The position numbers and the translations under genes are program-made. Shown piece by piece: positions 1 to 7,870 of a DNA stretch of 12,777 bases. The first letter of the stretch is position 1. The number at the start of each line of letters is the position of its first letter. The notes beneath the pieces are model-generated. The model was not told where the DNA came from and ran no database searches. It saw nothing but the letters and a program-made list of their open reading frames with translations. The DNA is from an uncultured Porphyromonadaceae bacterium (GTDB lineage: Bacteria; Bacteroidota; Bacteroidia; Bacteroidales; Muribaculaceae). The stretch is taken from assembly GCA_900541555.1 (NCBI GenBank), contig UQKE01000056.1, forward strand, positions 1 through 12,777. The letters run 5' to 3'.

Positions 1-766
1 GTTGGCCATTCTGCTTGCCGGGGATGAATTTCGGAAGTGTTTTGCAGACGCGTATCGCCTCTTGGTCGAGGGCGGAGTCGACACCGTGGAGGACCGTAAC
101 GTCGTCCACCGAGCCGTCTTTTTTGACGACAAATTGAACTGTCACGCGGCCTTGAATGCCATTTTCGATGGCCGTAGCCGGATATCTGAGATTTTCGTTG
201 ATGAATTTCATCAGTTCGACCTGCCCTCCGGGGAACTCCGGCATCTGTTCCACATGGCGGAATATAAGTTCTCTTTTATGTATTGTGGCATTGGATTCGT
301 CAGTTTGAAGATTGTTGGTGGCATTGTCTAATTTAAATATGACAGGTATCGTGAACCATACGTCGACTGGTTCGCCATTGTCATACCGCTTGCCGGGGAT
401 GAACTTCGGAAGTGTTTTGCAGACGCGTATCGCCTCTTGGTCGAGAGTGGGGTCGATACCGCGGATGACCTTAACGTCGCCCACCGAGCCGTCTTTTTTG
501 ACGACAAATTGAACTACCACGCGGCCTTGAATGCCATTTTCGATGGCCGCAGCCGGATATCTGAGATTTTCGTTGATGAATTTCATCAGTGCCGCCTCTC
601 CTCCGGGAAATACAGGAACTGGGTCGACATTTATGAACACGGGATTGTTTTCTCCGTGCACGGTGGCTGACTTGGCGTTTGATTGCGCGATTGCGTTGCC
701 GCTTGCAAGGAGCAATATGGCAGAAAGCGCGACGAAGTGCAATCGGTTGAATACATTCGTTTTCAT
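1..766 (-). CDS. Secreted protein with two tandem TonB C-terminal domains (partial, runs off left edge)
   Basis: Reading leftward from ATG at 766, the frame stays open for 255 codons to the window edge, so the C-terminus is missing. Residues 1-28 form a type I signal peptide (basic start, hydrophobic ILLLA core, AIA before QS). Two TonB C-terminal domains follow, at about 47-145 and 172-255. Each shows FPGG, LMKFINENLRYP, a GRV-VQFVVKKDGSV strand and DQEAIRVCKTLPKF, exactly 125 residues apart. There is no N-terminal membrane anchor with a proline-rich stalk as in classical TonB, so this is probably a soluble periplasmic or surface TonB-domain protein and not the energy transducer itself; its role is unknown. 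The start lies 25 bases after the rimO stop, so co-transcription is likely. More repeat units could lie beyond the edge. The domain call is firm; the function is not. Confidence 0.85.
   Translation of the reverse strand, partial: MKTNVFNRLHFVALSAILLLASGNAIAQSNAKSATVHGENNPVFINVDPVPVFPGGEAALMKFINENLRYPAAAIENGIQGRVVVQFVVKKDGSVGDVKVIRGIDPTLDQEAIRVCKTLPKFIPGKRYDNGEPVDVWFTIPVIFKLDNATNNLQTDESNATIHKRELIFRHVEQMPEFPGGQVELMKFINENLRYPATAIENGIQGRVTVQFVVKKDGSVDDVTVLHGVDSALDQEAIRVCKTLPKFIPGKQNGQ
14..215. repeat. Direct repeat, copy 2 of the TonB-domain coding unit
   Basis: This stretch matches 389-590 at a constant offset of 375 bases (125 codons). I count about 12 substitutions and no indels over about 200 bases. 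It encodes the conserved core of the second TonB C-terminal domain. Similarity drops sharply just past 215, so the homogenised segment is only the domain core. Confidence 0.9.
389..590. repeat. Direct repeat, copy 1 of the TonB-domain coding unit
   Basis: This is the partner of the repeat at 14-215 and encodes the core of the first TonB C-terminal domain. The near-identity at DNA level, including synonymous positions, points to recent duplication or gene conversion within the gene. Confidence 0.9.
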
Positions 767-791
767 GACGAGTCGGTTTAAATGGTTGGTT

Positions 792-2093
792 TTATGCGTT
801 TGCCACTTCCGCCATCAGTTCGAACGGAAGCGCATCAGTGATTTTTGCTTGGCAAAATTCCCCAATTCGTAATTGTTCGTTTTTCTTGATCAACACTTCG
901 GGATCGACTTCCGGCGAATCGAATTCCGTGCGTCCCACGAAATAGTCGGACTCTTCGCGGTCGACGATTACTTTGAGTGTCGTGCCGATTTTTGAGCGGT
1001 TTGTTTCGAGCGAAATGGCTTCCTGCAATTCCATGATTTCGGCAAGCCGCCGGTTTTTCACTTCTTGCGGGATGTCGTCGGCATAATGCTTGGCGGCGTA
1101 TGTGCCGTCTTCTTCGCAATAGGCAAATGCGCCCATGCGTTCGAATCGGGCTTCGGCAACGAAGCGTTTGAGTTCGTCGAATGCTTTTTCGTCTTCGCCC
1201 GGGAATCCAACCATGAGCGTGGTGCGGAGGTGTATGTTTGGCACTTTGCGGCGGATGGTGTCGATGAGCGCGAGGGTTTCTTCTTTTGTGATGTGGCGGC
1301 GCATGTTGGAGAGCACGCGGTTGTCGATGTGCTGCAAAGCAATGTCCAAGTATTTGCACACATTGGGATGTTCGGCCATCACGTCGAGCAGGTCGAAGGG
1401 GAATTGAGCAGGATAGGCATAATGTAGCCGAATCCATTCAGCGCCTTCGATTTTTGCCATTTTGTCGACCAATTCCGGCAAGGCAAGCCGCCGGTAGCGG
1501 TCGAGGCCGTAGGCCGACAGGTCTTGTGCGATGATGTTGAATTCTTTCACGCCTTTCCCTGTCAAATAGCGCACTTCGGAAAGGATTTCGTCCATGTCGC
1601 GCGATTTGAGCTTTCCTGTGATGAGCGGAATGGCGCAAAAGGCGCAAAAGCGGTTGCATCCTTCCGATATTTTGACATAGGAATAGTGGGGTGGCGTGGT
1701 GATCGTGCGTTCGTAGGGCGGTATTTGCGGATTGTCTTTTGCAAGGTCGGCAACCATTGTTTCCCAATCATATTTGCCGTAGATGCGGTCGATTTCCGGA
1801 ATTTCTTTTGCCAATTCGTCGCGATAGCGTTCGGAAAGGCATCCCATGACGTAAAGCTGCTCGACGCGCCCTTCGTTTTTCGCTTCCGCGCACGACAAAA
1901 TCGTGTTGATCGATTCTTCTTTCGCATCGCCGATGAATCCGCAAGTGTTGACAACGACAATGTCGCCTTTCACGTCGTCGGAATTGTGGCAGACGACGAA
2001 TCCGTATTCCGACAGCCGTCGCATCAGCCGTTCGGAGTCGACAAGGTTTTTTGAACAACCCAGCGATATGATGTCGATGCGTCTTTTTTTCAT
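792..2093 (-). CDS. rimO: Ribosomal protein S12 methylthiotransferase RimO
   Basis: A radical SAM enzyme of 433 residues, the usual RimO length, that adds a methylthio group to the beta carbon of the conserved aspartate of ribosomal protein S12. The N-terminal UPF0004 domain carries the three cysteines of the auxiliary 4Fe-4S cluster (C13 in SLGCSKN, C51 in NTCGF, C85 in MGCLSER). The radical SAM cluster motif CNRFCAFC is at C146, C150 and C153. A TRAM domain fills about the last 70 residues. The SLGCSKNLVDSE start and the CAIP motif favour RimO over the tRNA enzyme MiaB. The start ATG lies 2 bases after the ftsY stop, indicating translational coupling. An ftsY-rimO pair is a familiar arrangement in Bacteroidetes. 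Confidence 0.96.
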   Translation of the reverse strand: MKKRRIDIISLGCSKNLVDSERLMRRLSEYGFVVCHNSDDVKGDIVVVNTCGFIGDAKEESINTILSCAEAKNEGRVEQLYVMGCLSERYRDELAKEIPEIDRIYGKYDWETMVADLAKDNPQIPPYERTITTPPHYSYVKISEGCNRFCAFCAIPLITGKLKSRDMDEILSEVRYLTGKGVKEFNIIAQDLSAYGLDRYRRLALPELVDKMAKIEGAEWIRLHYAYPAQFPFDLLDVMAEHPNVCKYLDIALQHIDNRVLSNMRRHITKEETLALIDTIRRKVPNIHLRTTLMVGFPGEDEKAFDELKRFVAEARFERMGAFAYCEEDGTYAAKHYADDIPQEVKNRRLAEIMELQEAISLETNRSKIGTTLKVIVDREESDYFVGRTEFDSPEVDPEVLIKKNEQLRIGEFCQAKITDALPFELMAEVANA

Positions 2094-2095
2094 GT

Positions 2096-3055
2096 TTATG
2101 ATTGCGAACTAAACAAAGATTCCACGAATTCTTTTTTGCGGAACAATTGCAAATCTTCCATGCCTTCGCCCAAGCCGATGTATTTGACCGGAATTTTGAA
2201 TTGGTCGCTTATGCCGATTACGACGCCGCCTTTTGCGGTGCCGTCGAGTTTTGTGATGGCAATTTCGTTGACTTCCGTTGCTGCAACGAATTGTTTTGCT
2301 TGTTCGAAAGCATTTTGTCCCGTAGAGCCGTCGAGCACCAACAATACTTCTTGCGGAGCGTCGGGCACGATTTTCTGCATGACGTTCTTGATTTTCGACA
2401 ATTCTTTCATCAGCCCGACTTTAGTGTGCAAGCGTCCTGCAGTATCGATGATGACCACGTCGGCTCCCGACGCTTTGGCGGAGCTGACAGTGTCGAACGC
2501 CACCGATGCGGGGTCGGAACCCATTTGCTGCTTGACGACCGGCACTCCGACGCGCTCGCCCCATATCGACAACTGTTCGACGGCAGCCGCACGGAATGTA
2601 TCGGCAGCGCCCAGCACGACTTTGTTTCCGGCTTTCTTGAATTGGTAGGCGAGTTTGCCAATCGTTGTTGTTTTTCCTACGCCATTCACGCCTACCACCA
2701 TGATGACGTATGGCTTTTTATCGGCAGGGACTGAGAAGTCGCCGGTGTCGGAATTGTTGTTTTCAGCCAGCATTTCCGTGATTTCGTCGCGGAGCAAGGC
2801 GTTTAGCTCGGCTGTGTCGACATATTTGTCGCGGGCGGCGCGTTTTTGGATGCGGTCGATGATTTTCAGCGTTGTTGGCACGCCGACATCGGATGTGATG
2901 AACACTTCTTCCAAATTGTCGAGAAAATCATCGTCGATTTTCGATTTGCCGGCAACGGCGCGTTTCAATTTGTCGAACAAGCCTTGTTTGGTCTTTTCGA
3001 GTCCTTTGTCTAATGTTTCTTTTTTCTCTTTTGAAAAGAAATTCAACAATCCCAT
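2096..3055 (-). CDS. ftsY: Signal recognition particle receptor FtsY
   Basis: The GTPase that docks SRP-ribosome complexes at the inner membrane for co-translational insertion of membrane proteins. The 319 residues contain a short, mostly basic N-terminus without the long acidic A domain of E. coli, a helical N domain (about 20-100), and a G domain with all signature motifs: GVNGVGKTTT at 122-131, DTFRAAA at 152-158, DTAGR at 204-208, TKLD at 268-271 and GLGE at 294-297. DTFRAAAVEQL and the closing GLGE segment are typical of FtsY and not of Ffh, which would also have a methionine-rich M domain, absent here. It starts 37 bases after the lipoprotein gene and ends 2 bases before rimO. Confidence 0.97.
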   Translation of the reverse strand: MGLLNFFSKEKKETLDKGLEKTKQGLFDKLKRAVAGKSKIDDDFLDNLEEVFITSDVGVPTTLKIIDRIQKRAARDKYVDTAELNALLRDEITEMLAENNNSDTGDFSVPADKKPYVIMVVGVNGVGKTTTIGKLAYQFKKAGNKVVLGAADTFRAAAVEQLSIWGERVGVPVVKQQMGSDPASVAFDTVSSAKASGADVVIIDTAGRLHTKVGLMKELSKIKNVMQKIVPDAPQEVLLVLDGSTGQNAFEQAKQFVAATEVNEIAITKLDGTAKGGVVIGISDQFKIPVKYIGLGEGMEDLQLFRKKEFVESLFSSQS

Positions 3056-3092
3056 ATTTGAAATTTAAATGGTTGTGCGGCCGGAATATTGT

Positions 3093-3974
3093 TTATTTCC
3101 GTTCGCCTTGAATATTGGTGGCGGTTTGCTTGATTTGTTTGCGTGTCAGTTGCAATTTTTTTGTGTATTTCAAGCGATTGAGTTCCGCTGTCTTTACTTT
3201 CGATTCCGCTTGGTAAAGTCGATAGCAAGCAGCAATGGCCTTTTTTGTCCTTTCGGGAAGCGTGATCGTGTGGGAACGCGATTTGCCCGCGAATCGTACC
3301 TTGATGGTTTTCGAGGCGTTGTCGGCAATAAACGCGCAAAGCGAATCGCATTCTTGGGCGTTGAACGTGACCATTTCCACGGAAGTCCCGTTGTCGCTGA
3401 AACGGTAGTTGCGCGGATTGCTCGCAGGCACTTCTTTTGTCGATGCTTCGCCCGCTTCGGATGATGCCGTCAGCGAGGAATGGCGGATGGAAGACCCATA
3501 GAGCGACGTGACGAGGTAGATGTTTTTGCTTTCGTCGATGCGCGTCTCTATTCCGGTGGCCTTGATAAGCTCGTCGGCTCCTATTTGCTTCGGCACGTAA
3601 TAGCCCTCAACCATGTCGGCCGTTTTGATGTATCGGAATTGCTTCAGGAGGGAGTCGGCAATGGCGCGATTTTCGGAATATAACTGCTCGTTGTCTGTGC
3701 TGTCGCGCAATGTTTGCTTTTCAATGATGAGTGTTTGGTAGTGCATGGCGGCACGCTGCACGTCGAGAAGCCCCGGATAGGTCTTCATCAGCGAGTCGAT
3801 CATGCTCATGGCTTTGTCGTACTGTTTTCCGGAATAGCATGATTTCACTTCCGACAGAAGCCGTTCGGCATTGATTTCTTCTTCCGATTTTTGAGAGCCG
3901 CAAGCCGTTGCAAATATCATAGGCAATATTGCAACAGCCAGCATGATGTGTTTTTTAATTGCTGCGCCGTACAT
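3093..3974 (-). CDS. Unrecognised lipoprotein with N-terminal TPR-like helices
   Basis: I do not recognise the family of this 293-residue protein. Its N-terminus (KKH, then a hydrophobic stretch ending ATAC) is a lipoprotein signal peptide with the lipidated cysteine at C25, followed by GSQKSEEE. Residues 30-85 look like a pair of TPR-type helices (AERLLSEVKSCYSGKQYDKAMSMIDSL split across them). The middle is polar and low in motifs. The last 35 residues are lysine-rich and probably helical. The start at 3974 overlaps the end of the upstream relA-type gene by 20 bases and is supported by an AAGGAG ribosome binding site; the internal Met11 would remove the basic n-region. Likely anchored in the cell envelope, with unknown function. 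Being placed between relA and ftsY suggests co-expression only. Confidence 0.85.
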   Translation of the reverse strand: MYGAAIKKHIMLAVAILPMIFATACGSQKSEEEINAERLLSEVKSCYSGKQYDKAMSMIDSLMKTYPGLLDVQRAAMHYQTLIIEKQTLRDSTDNEQLYSENRAIADSLLKQFRYIKTADMVEGYYVPKQIGADELIKATGIETRIDESKNIYLVTSLYGSSIRHSSLTASSEAGEASTKEVPASNPRNYRFSDNGTSVEMVTFNAQECDSLCAFIADNASKTIKVRFAGKSRSHTITLPERTKKAIAACYRLYQAESKVKTAELNRLKYTKKLQLTRKQIKQTATNIQGERK

Positions 3975-6168
3975 CTTTCACTCCTTTTATGGTTGCTATT
4001 TTTTTGACAATGTTGTTGAGCGATGCCGTGTCGCCTACGCCGATTACTAATCGGCCTTGGAAAAGGCCGTCGTTCGAGTCGATGGCAATGCTTCGCAAAG
4101 ATACGTTTTTTTCTTTACTTATTAAAGAGGTAATGTTGTTGACGATGCCGATGTCGTCGACTCCTATGATTTCGAGCGGAACGGCGAAAAGATTGTCGCC
4201 GGTCTTGCCGCTCCATTCCGCGCGTATGATGCGGTAGGGGTAGCGCTCGCTGAGGTGGCGGACGTTAGGGCAAGCGGCTTTGTGAATTTTGATTGCTCCG
4301 TCGCTTGAGATGAATCCGACAATTTTGTCGCCTTGGATGGGACTGCAGCATTTCGACAATTTGTAGTTGATTTTTTTGATGTCGTCCCCGATGATGACCA
4401 TGTCGCTTCCGGAGGCATTTTGTGTTTCCGGCTGCTGCATGACAAATTCTTGCGCCGAGCGTGCGGCAACTGTCGGCTCTTCCTCTTTTTCTTCGAGCGC
4501 GACATAGGTGTCGACGATATGGGCGATGTCGATTTTTTCGTTGCCGATGTCGTTGAAGAAATCGGTGGCAGTTTTGTATCCTAATTTTTTGATTGTTTTG
4601 GTGAGAACTGCCTCGTCGAGCTCAATTTTTCGGTTTTTGAATCTGCGGCGCAACAACTCTTTTGCAAATTCGCTCGTTTGGTTGTTGTTTTCGTTGAGCG
4701 ATTGCCTGATTTTGTTGCGTGCTTTGGATGTGGTGACGTATGCAAGCCATTGCAATTTAGGGGCTTGCGAAGCGGAGGGCATGATCTCCACCGTGTCGCC
4801 ATTTTTTAGCAGATAGTTGATTTTGCGCGTTTTCCCGTTTACTTTTCCACCAATGCACGTGCATCCGATTTTTGAGTGGATGGCAAAGGCGAAGTCGAGC
4901 AGGGTGGCGCCGAGCGGCAACCGGAACAAATCGCCTTTCGGCGTGAAAATGAACACTTCTTTGTCGTAGATGTCGAGGTTCATTTTTTTCATTAGTTCCG
5001 GCGAGTCTTTTCCCGACGTTTCGAGCATGTCGCGCACATTCGCCATCCATTCGTCAAGGTCTTTCTCGCTTTTGACGCCTTTGTATTTCCAGTGGGCGGC
5101 CAATCCTTTTTCGGCTATTTCGTCCATCCGCTGCGTCCGGATTTGCACTTCCACCCATCGATCTTGCGGTCCTGCGACGGTCGTGTGCAACGATTCGTAG
5201 CCGTTCGATTTGGGTATGGTTATCCAATCTTTCAGTCGGGACGGGTTGGCTTTGAACATGTCGGTGACGATGGCATAGGCTTTCCAGCAATCGCGGCGTT
5301 CGTATTCGAGAGGCGTGTCGAGAATGATGCGGATTGCGAAAAGGTCGTATATGTCTTTCAGGTCGGCATTTTGCTTTTTCATTTTGTTCCAGATGGAATA
5401 AATGGATTTTGTCCGGCCTTTGATTTCAAATTTCAAGCCCTCTTCTTCCAATTTTTTCTTTATGGGGGCAATGAATTCGGCAATATACTCGTCGCGTTCT
5501 TTTTTTGTTTCGTTCAGTTTCCGCGCGATTGTGGTATAGAGGTCGCGGTTTGTGTATTTGAGCGACATGTCTTCGAGTTCCGACTTGATCTTGTAAAGCC
5601 CGAGCCTGTGGGCCATCGGAGCGTACAGGTAGAGCACTTCCGAGGCGGTTTCGGCCACGAATTGTTGGTTCGGGTGGTGGTTGATGGCTTTCATGAGGGC
5701 AAGCCGGTCGACAATCATGATGATGATCACGCGGATGTTTTCGGCAAAAGCCATCATCAGCTTGCTGAAATTCTCGTCTTTTTGGACAGCTTGCTTTTTA
5801 TACAGTTCGGATACTTTCAGCAATCCCTTTACGATTGAATATACGTCGTTGCCGAAAATGCTTCCGACTTTTTCCGGCGGCAGATAGTCGGGCGTGCACA
5901 AATGGTAGATAAGCGTCGCTATCGTGATGTTTTTGTCGGCTCCGATATATTCCGTAAACAGCAGGGCTGTGTTAAAATGTCTCACAGTCGGGTTGATGCC
6001 GTATTTGTCGCGGGGAGCGATGCCGCGTTCGATTCCGCCTTCAATGATTTGCCGAAGCGTTGCCGTTTCTTGTGGCGACAATTCGTTGCCAAGCGCGCGG
6101 CGCAGTGTGCGGTATGCGTTGACGACAAAATCTCGTTCGGCGTCGGTATAGTATGCTTCCATTTGCAT
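3955..6168 (-). CDS. relA: RelA/SpoT-type (p)ppGpp synthetase with degenerate hydrolase domain
   Basis: A long RSH protein (737 residues) that makes the stringent-response alarmone (p)ppGpp from ATP and GDP/GTP. Domain order: HD hydrolase-like region (about 30-200), synthetase (about 240-365), TGS (about 402-463), a cysteine/zinc-finger region (CC at 607-608, H629, C633) and a C-terminal ACT domain (about 660-737). The synthetase keeps its key residues: GRTKSIYSIW, YDLFAIR with D275, the RLKD form of the RxKD motif at 311-314, SNGYESLHT, and E340 in VEVQIRT. The hydrolase half keeps H64 and D154, but the central His-Asp is Tyr88-His89 and the expected Glu-Asp is Thr92-Pro93, so hydrolysis is probably lost. 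I therefore expect a separate SpoT-like hydrolase elsewhere. It heads the minus-strand cluster; Met3 is an alternative start. Confidence 0.93.
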   Translation of the reverse strand: MQMEAYYTDAERDFVVNAYRTLRRALGNELSPQETATLRQIIEGGIERGIAPRDKYGINPTVRHFNTALLFTEYIGADKNITIATLIYHLCTPDYLPPEKVGSIFGNDVYSIVKGLLKVSELYKKQAVQKDENFSKLMMAFAENIRVIIIMIVDRLALMKAINHHPNQQFVAETASEVLYLYAPMAHRLGLYKIKSELEDMSLKYTNRDLYTTIARKLNETKKERDEYIAEFIAPIKKKLEEEGLKFEIKGRTKSIYSIWNKMKKQNADLKDIYDLFAIRIILDTPLEYERRDCWKAYAIVTDMFKANPSRLKDWITIPKSNGYESLHTTVAGPQDRWVEVQIRTQRMDEIAEKGLAAHWKYKGVKSEKDLDEWMANVRDMLETSGKDSPELMKKMNLDIYDKEVFIFTPKGDLFRLPLGATLLDFAFAIHSKIGCTCIGGKVNGKTRKINYLLKNGDTVEIMPSASQAPKLQWLAYVTTSKARNKIRQSLNENNNQTSEFAKELLRRRFKNRKIELDEAVLTKTIKKLGYKTATDFFNDIGNEKIDIAHIVDTYVALEEKEEEPTVAARSAQEFVMQQPETQNASGSDMVIIGDDIKKINYKLSKCCSPIQGDKIVGFISSDGAIKIHKAACPNVRHLSERYPYRIIRAEWSGKTGDNLFAVPLEIIGVDDIGIVNNITSLISKEKNVSLRSIAIDSNDGLFQGRLVIGVGDTASLNNIVKKIATIKGVKDVRRSN
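3981..3986 (-). promoter_or_regulatory. Shine-Dalgarno sequence of the lipoprotein gene
   Basis: The minus strand reads AAGGAG, six bases before ATG at 3974, inside the last codons of the upstream relA-type gene. Good Shine-Dalgarno sites are rare in this window, and this one fixes the overlapping start instead of the internal Met at 3944. Confidence 0.7.
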
Positions 6169-6190
6169 TCTGTTTTTTTCGGTTGTAATG

Positions 6191-6198
6191 CAAATATA
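6191..6198 (-). promoter_or_regulatory. Candidate promoter -7 element for the relA-ftsY-rimO cluster
   Basis: The minus strand reads TATATTTG, an exact match to the Bacteroidetes TAnnTTTG -7 element, 22 bases before the relA-type start at 6168. I see no clear TTTG -33 element at the expected distance, so the call rests on the -7 box and its position. Confidence 0.5.
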
Positions 6199-6241
6199 GA
6201 ATTTTCCGGCGGATAAATTTTATCTATTCGATAAAAATTAG

Positions 6242-6249
6242 TATGTTTG
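6242..6249 (+). promoter_or_regulatory. Candidate promoter -7 element for the DUF4301 gene
   Basis: TATGTTTG matches TAnnTTTG exactly and lies 30 bases before the ATG at 6280. A weak -33 candidate (TTTT at 6218-6221) sits 20 bases upstream. Together with the element at 6191-6198 it makes this 111-base gap a divergent promoter region. Confidence 0.45.
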
Positions 6250-6279
6250 AGAGCCTAATTAAAACTAATTATTGAAAAT

Positions 6280-7800
6280 ATGTTTACCGAAGATGATTTG
6301 AAGCAAATCAAAGAGAGAAATTTAAGCGTCGAGCAGATTGAAAGCCAATTGGAATCGTTCAGAAAAGGCTTTCCTTTTTTGAAAATAGTTTCGGCGGCTA
6401 CCGTCGGGAATGGAATCGTCAAGCTGCAAGGCGAAGAAGAAAATCATTATATCGATGTTTGGAACCGTTATCTTGAAAGCGGCGCGGGAATATTGAAATT
6501 TGTGCCTGCTTCGGGAGCTGCCAGCCGGATGTTCAAGTCGCTGTTTTCTTTTTTGGAGGGCGAAAGCGATGAGCCGGCCGACGATTTCACAAAAACATTT
6601 TTTGCAAACATCCATAAATTCGCGTTCTACGAGGCGTTGAACGCTTGTGTGGAGCAGCGTCATGGAAAAACGATAGACGCGCTTGTGGGCGAAGGGGGAT
6701 ATAAGCAGGTTGTTTCTTGCTTGTTGACTCCCGACGGCTTGAATTATGGCAACTTGCCGAAGGCCTTGTTGCAATTCCATCGTACGGAAGGCGAGATCCA
6801 CACGGCTCTTGCAGAGCATTTGGAAGAAGGCGCCCAATATGCGAAGAATGGCAGCGGATGCGTGAATGTGCATTTTACGGTGTCGCATGAGCATAAGGAA
6901 TTGTTTGAAAAAGAAATAGCGAGCATATCGCCGGAAATGGCAAAACGCTATGGCGTCAAATACGACATTTCCATGTCGGAACAAAAGCCTTCGACCGACA
7001 CGATTGCCGTGAATATGGACAATACCCCGTTTCGTGAAAATGGGAAACTTTTGTTCCGTCCCGGAGGACATGGCGCATTGATAGAGAATTTGAACGACAC
7101 GAAATCGGATGTTGTTTTCGTCAAGAATATAGACAATGTGGTTCCAAGTGTTTTGCGTGAGCCGACAATTCGATATAAAAAGATTATAGGCGGCGTGTTG
7201 ATCGAAATACAGAAAAAGATTGCCGAGTATTTGACGCTGCTCGATAGCGGGAATTATACGATGGAGCAAGTAGTGGAAATCGTGCGCTTTTTGCAACAAC
7301 GCCTGAACACGCGAAACGAGCAAACAAAATATCTGGAAGACTCCGAGCTGGTGGTCTACTTGAAGCAAAAGCTGAATCGCCCGATTCGGGTTTGCGGCGT
7401 TGTGCGCAACGAAGGCGAGCCGGGCGGCGGTCCGTATATTGCTTATAACCAAGACGGGACAACCTCGTTGCAAATATTGGAAAGCTCGCAAATCGACAAA
7501 AACAATCCGCATGCTGTGAAGTTGATGAAAGAAGCCACCCATTTTAATCCGGTAGATTTGGTTTGCTACATTGCCGACTATAAGGGGAATAAATTCGACT
7601 TGACAAAGTATGTGGACAAAAACACGGGATTCATCTCGGAAAAGTCCAAGTCGGGGCACGACATCAAGGCGTTGGAATTGCCGGGACTGTGGAATGGCGC
7701 GATGAGCGATTGGAACACGATTTTTGTCGAGGTGCCGATAGAAACGTTCAATCCTGTGAAGACGGTCAACGATTTGTTGCGTCCCGCGCATCAGGGATAA
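6280..7800 (+). CDS. DUF4301 family protein, possible nucleotidyltransferase-type fold
   Basis: This 506-residue protein begins MFTEDDLKQIKERN and has RKGFPFLKI and VPASGAASRMFKSL, hallmarks of the Bacteroidetes family DUF4301, whose biochemical role I do not know. The order of motifs resembles the UDP-sugar pyrophosphorylase (GT-A fold) pattern: a glycine-rich loop near the front (PASGAASRM, 76-84), FTVSHEHKELFEKE at 199-212, an S-x-Q-x-P segment (SEQKPSTD, 233-240), PGGHGALIENLN at 261-272, VFVKNIDNVVP at 279-289, and GEPGGGPYIAYN at 379-390. That similarity is my inference from pattern. No signal peptide or membrane segment is seen, so it is probably cytoplasmic. It is transcribed away from the relA cluster; no good terminator follows. 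Confidence 0.9.
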   Translation: MFTEDDLKQIKERNLSVEQIESQLESFRKGFPFLKIVSAATVGNGIVKLQGEEENHYIDVWNRYLESGAGILKFVPASGAASRMFKSLFSFLEGESDEPADDFTKTFFANIHKFAFYEALNACVEQRHGKTIDALVGEGGYKQVVSCLLTPDGLNYGNLPKALLQFHRTEGEIHTALAEHLEEGAQYAKNGSGCVNVHFTVSHEHKELFEKEIASISPEMAKRYGVKYDISMSEQKPSTDTIAVNMDNTPFRENGKLLFRPGGHGALIENLNDTKSDVVFVKNIDNVVPSVLREPTIRYKKIIGGVLIEIQKKIAEYLTLLDSGNYTMEQVVEIVRFLQQRLNTRNEQTKYLEDSELVVYLKQKLNRPIRVCGVVRNEGEPGGGPYIAYNQDGTTSLQILESSQIDKNNPHAVKLMKEATHFNPVDLVCYIADYKGNKFDLTKYVDKNTGFISEKSKSGHDIKALELPGLWNGAMSDWNTIFVEVPIETFNPVKTVNDLLRPAHQG

Positions 7801-7870
7801 TCGCGGTTTCTTGCAGAAACAGAGGATAAAAGAACGGATATGTTGTAAAGCATATAAAAATATATGGCGT

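Noticed and set aside
2..872. Plus-strand ORFs over the TonB-domain gene and rimO end
   Set aside because: They are shadows of the minus-strand genes; their apparent repeat simply mirrors the duplicated TonB domains.
6322..7791. Long antisense ORF (489 codons) opposite the DUF4301 gene
   Set aside because: The plus strand carries a recognisable protein with promoter; the antisense product shows no family motifs and reflects codon bias of the sense gene.
7807..7821. GTTTC/GAAAC hairpin just after the DUF4301 stop
   Set aside because: Only a five-base stem with no T tract; not a convincing terminator.
7851..7866. Perfect dyad CATATA-AAAA-TATATG as a terminator of the DUF4301 gene
   Set aside because: It is all A/T with no following T tract, so it would make a very weak hairpin; likely chance in AT-rich DNA.
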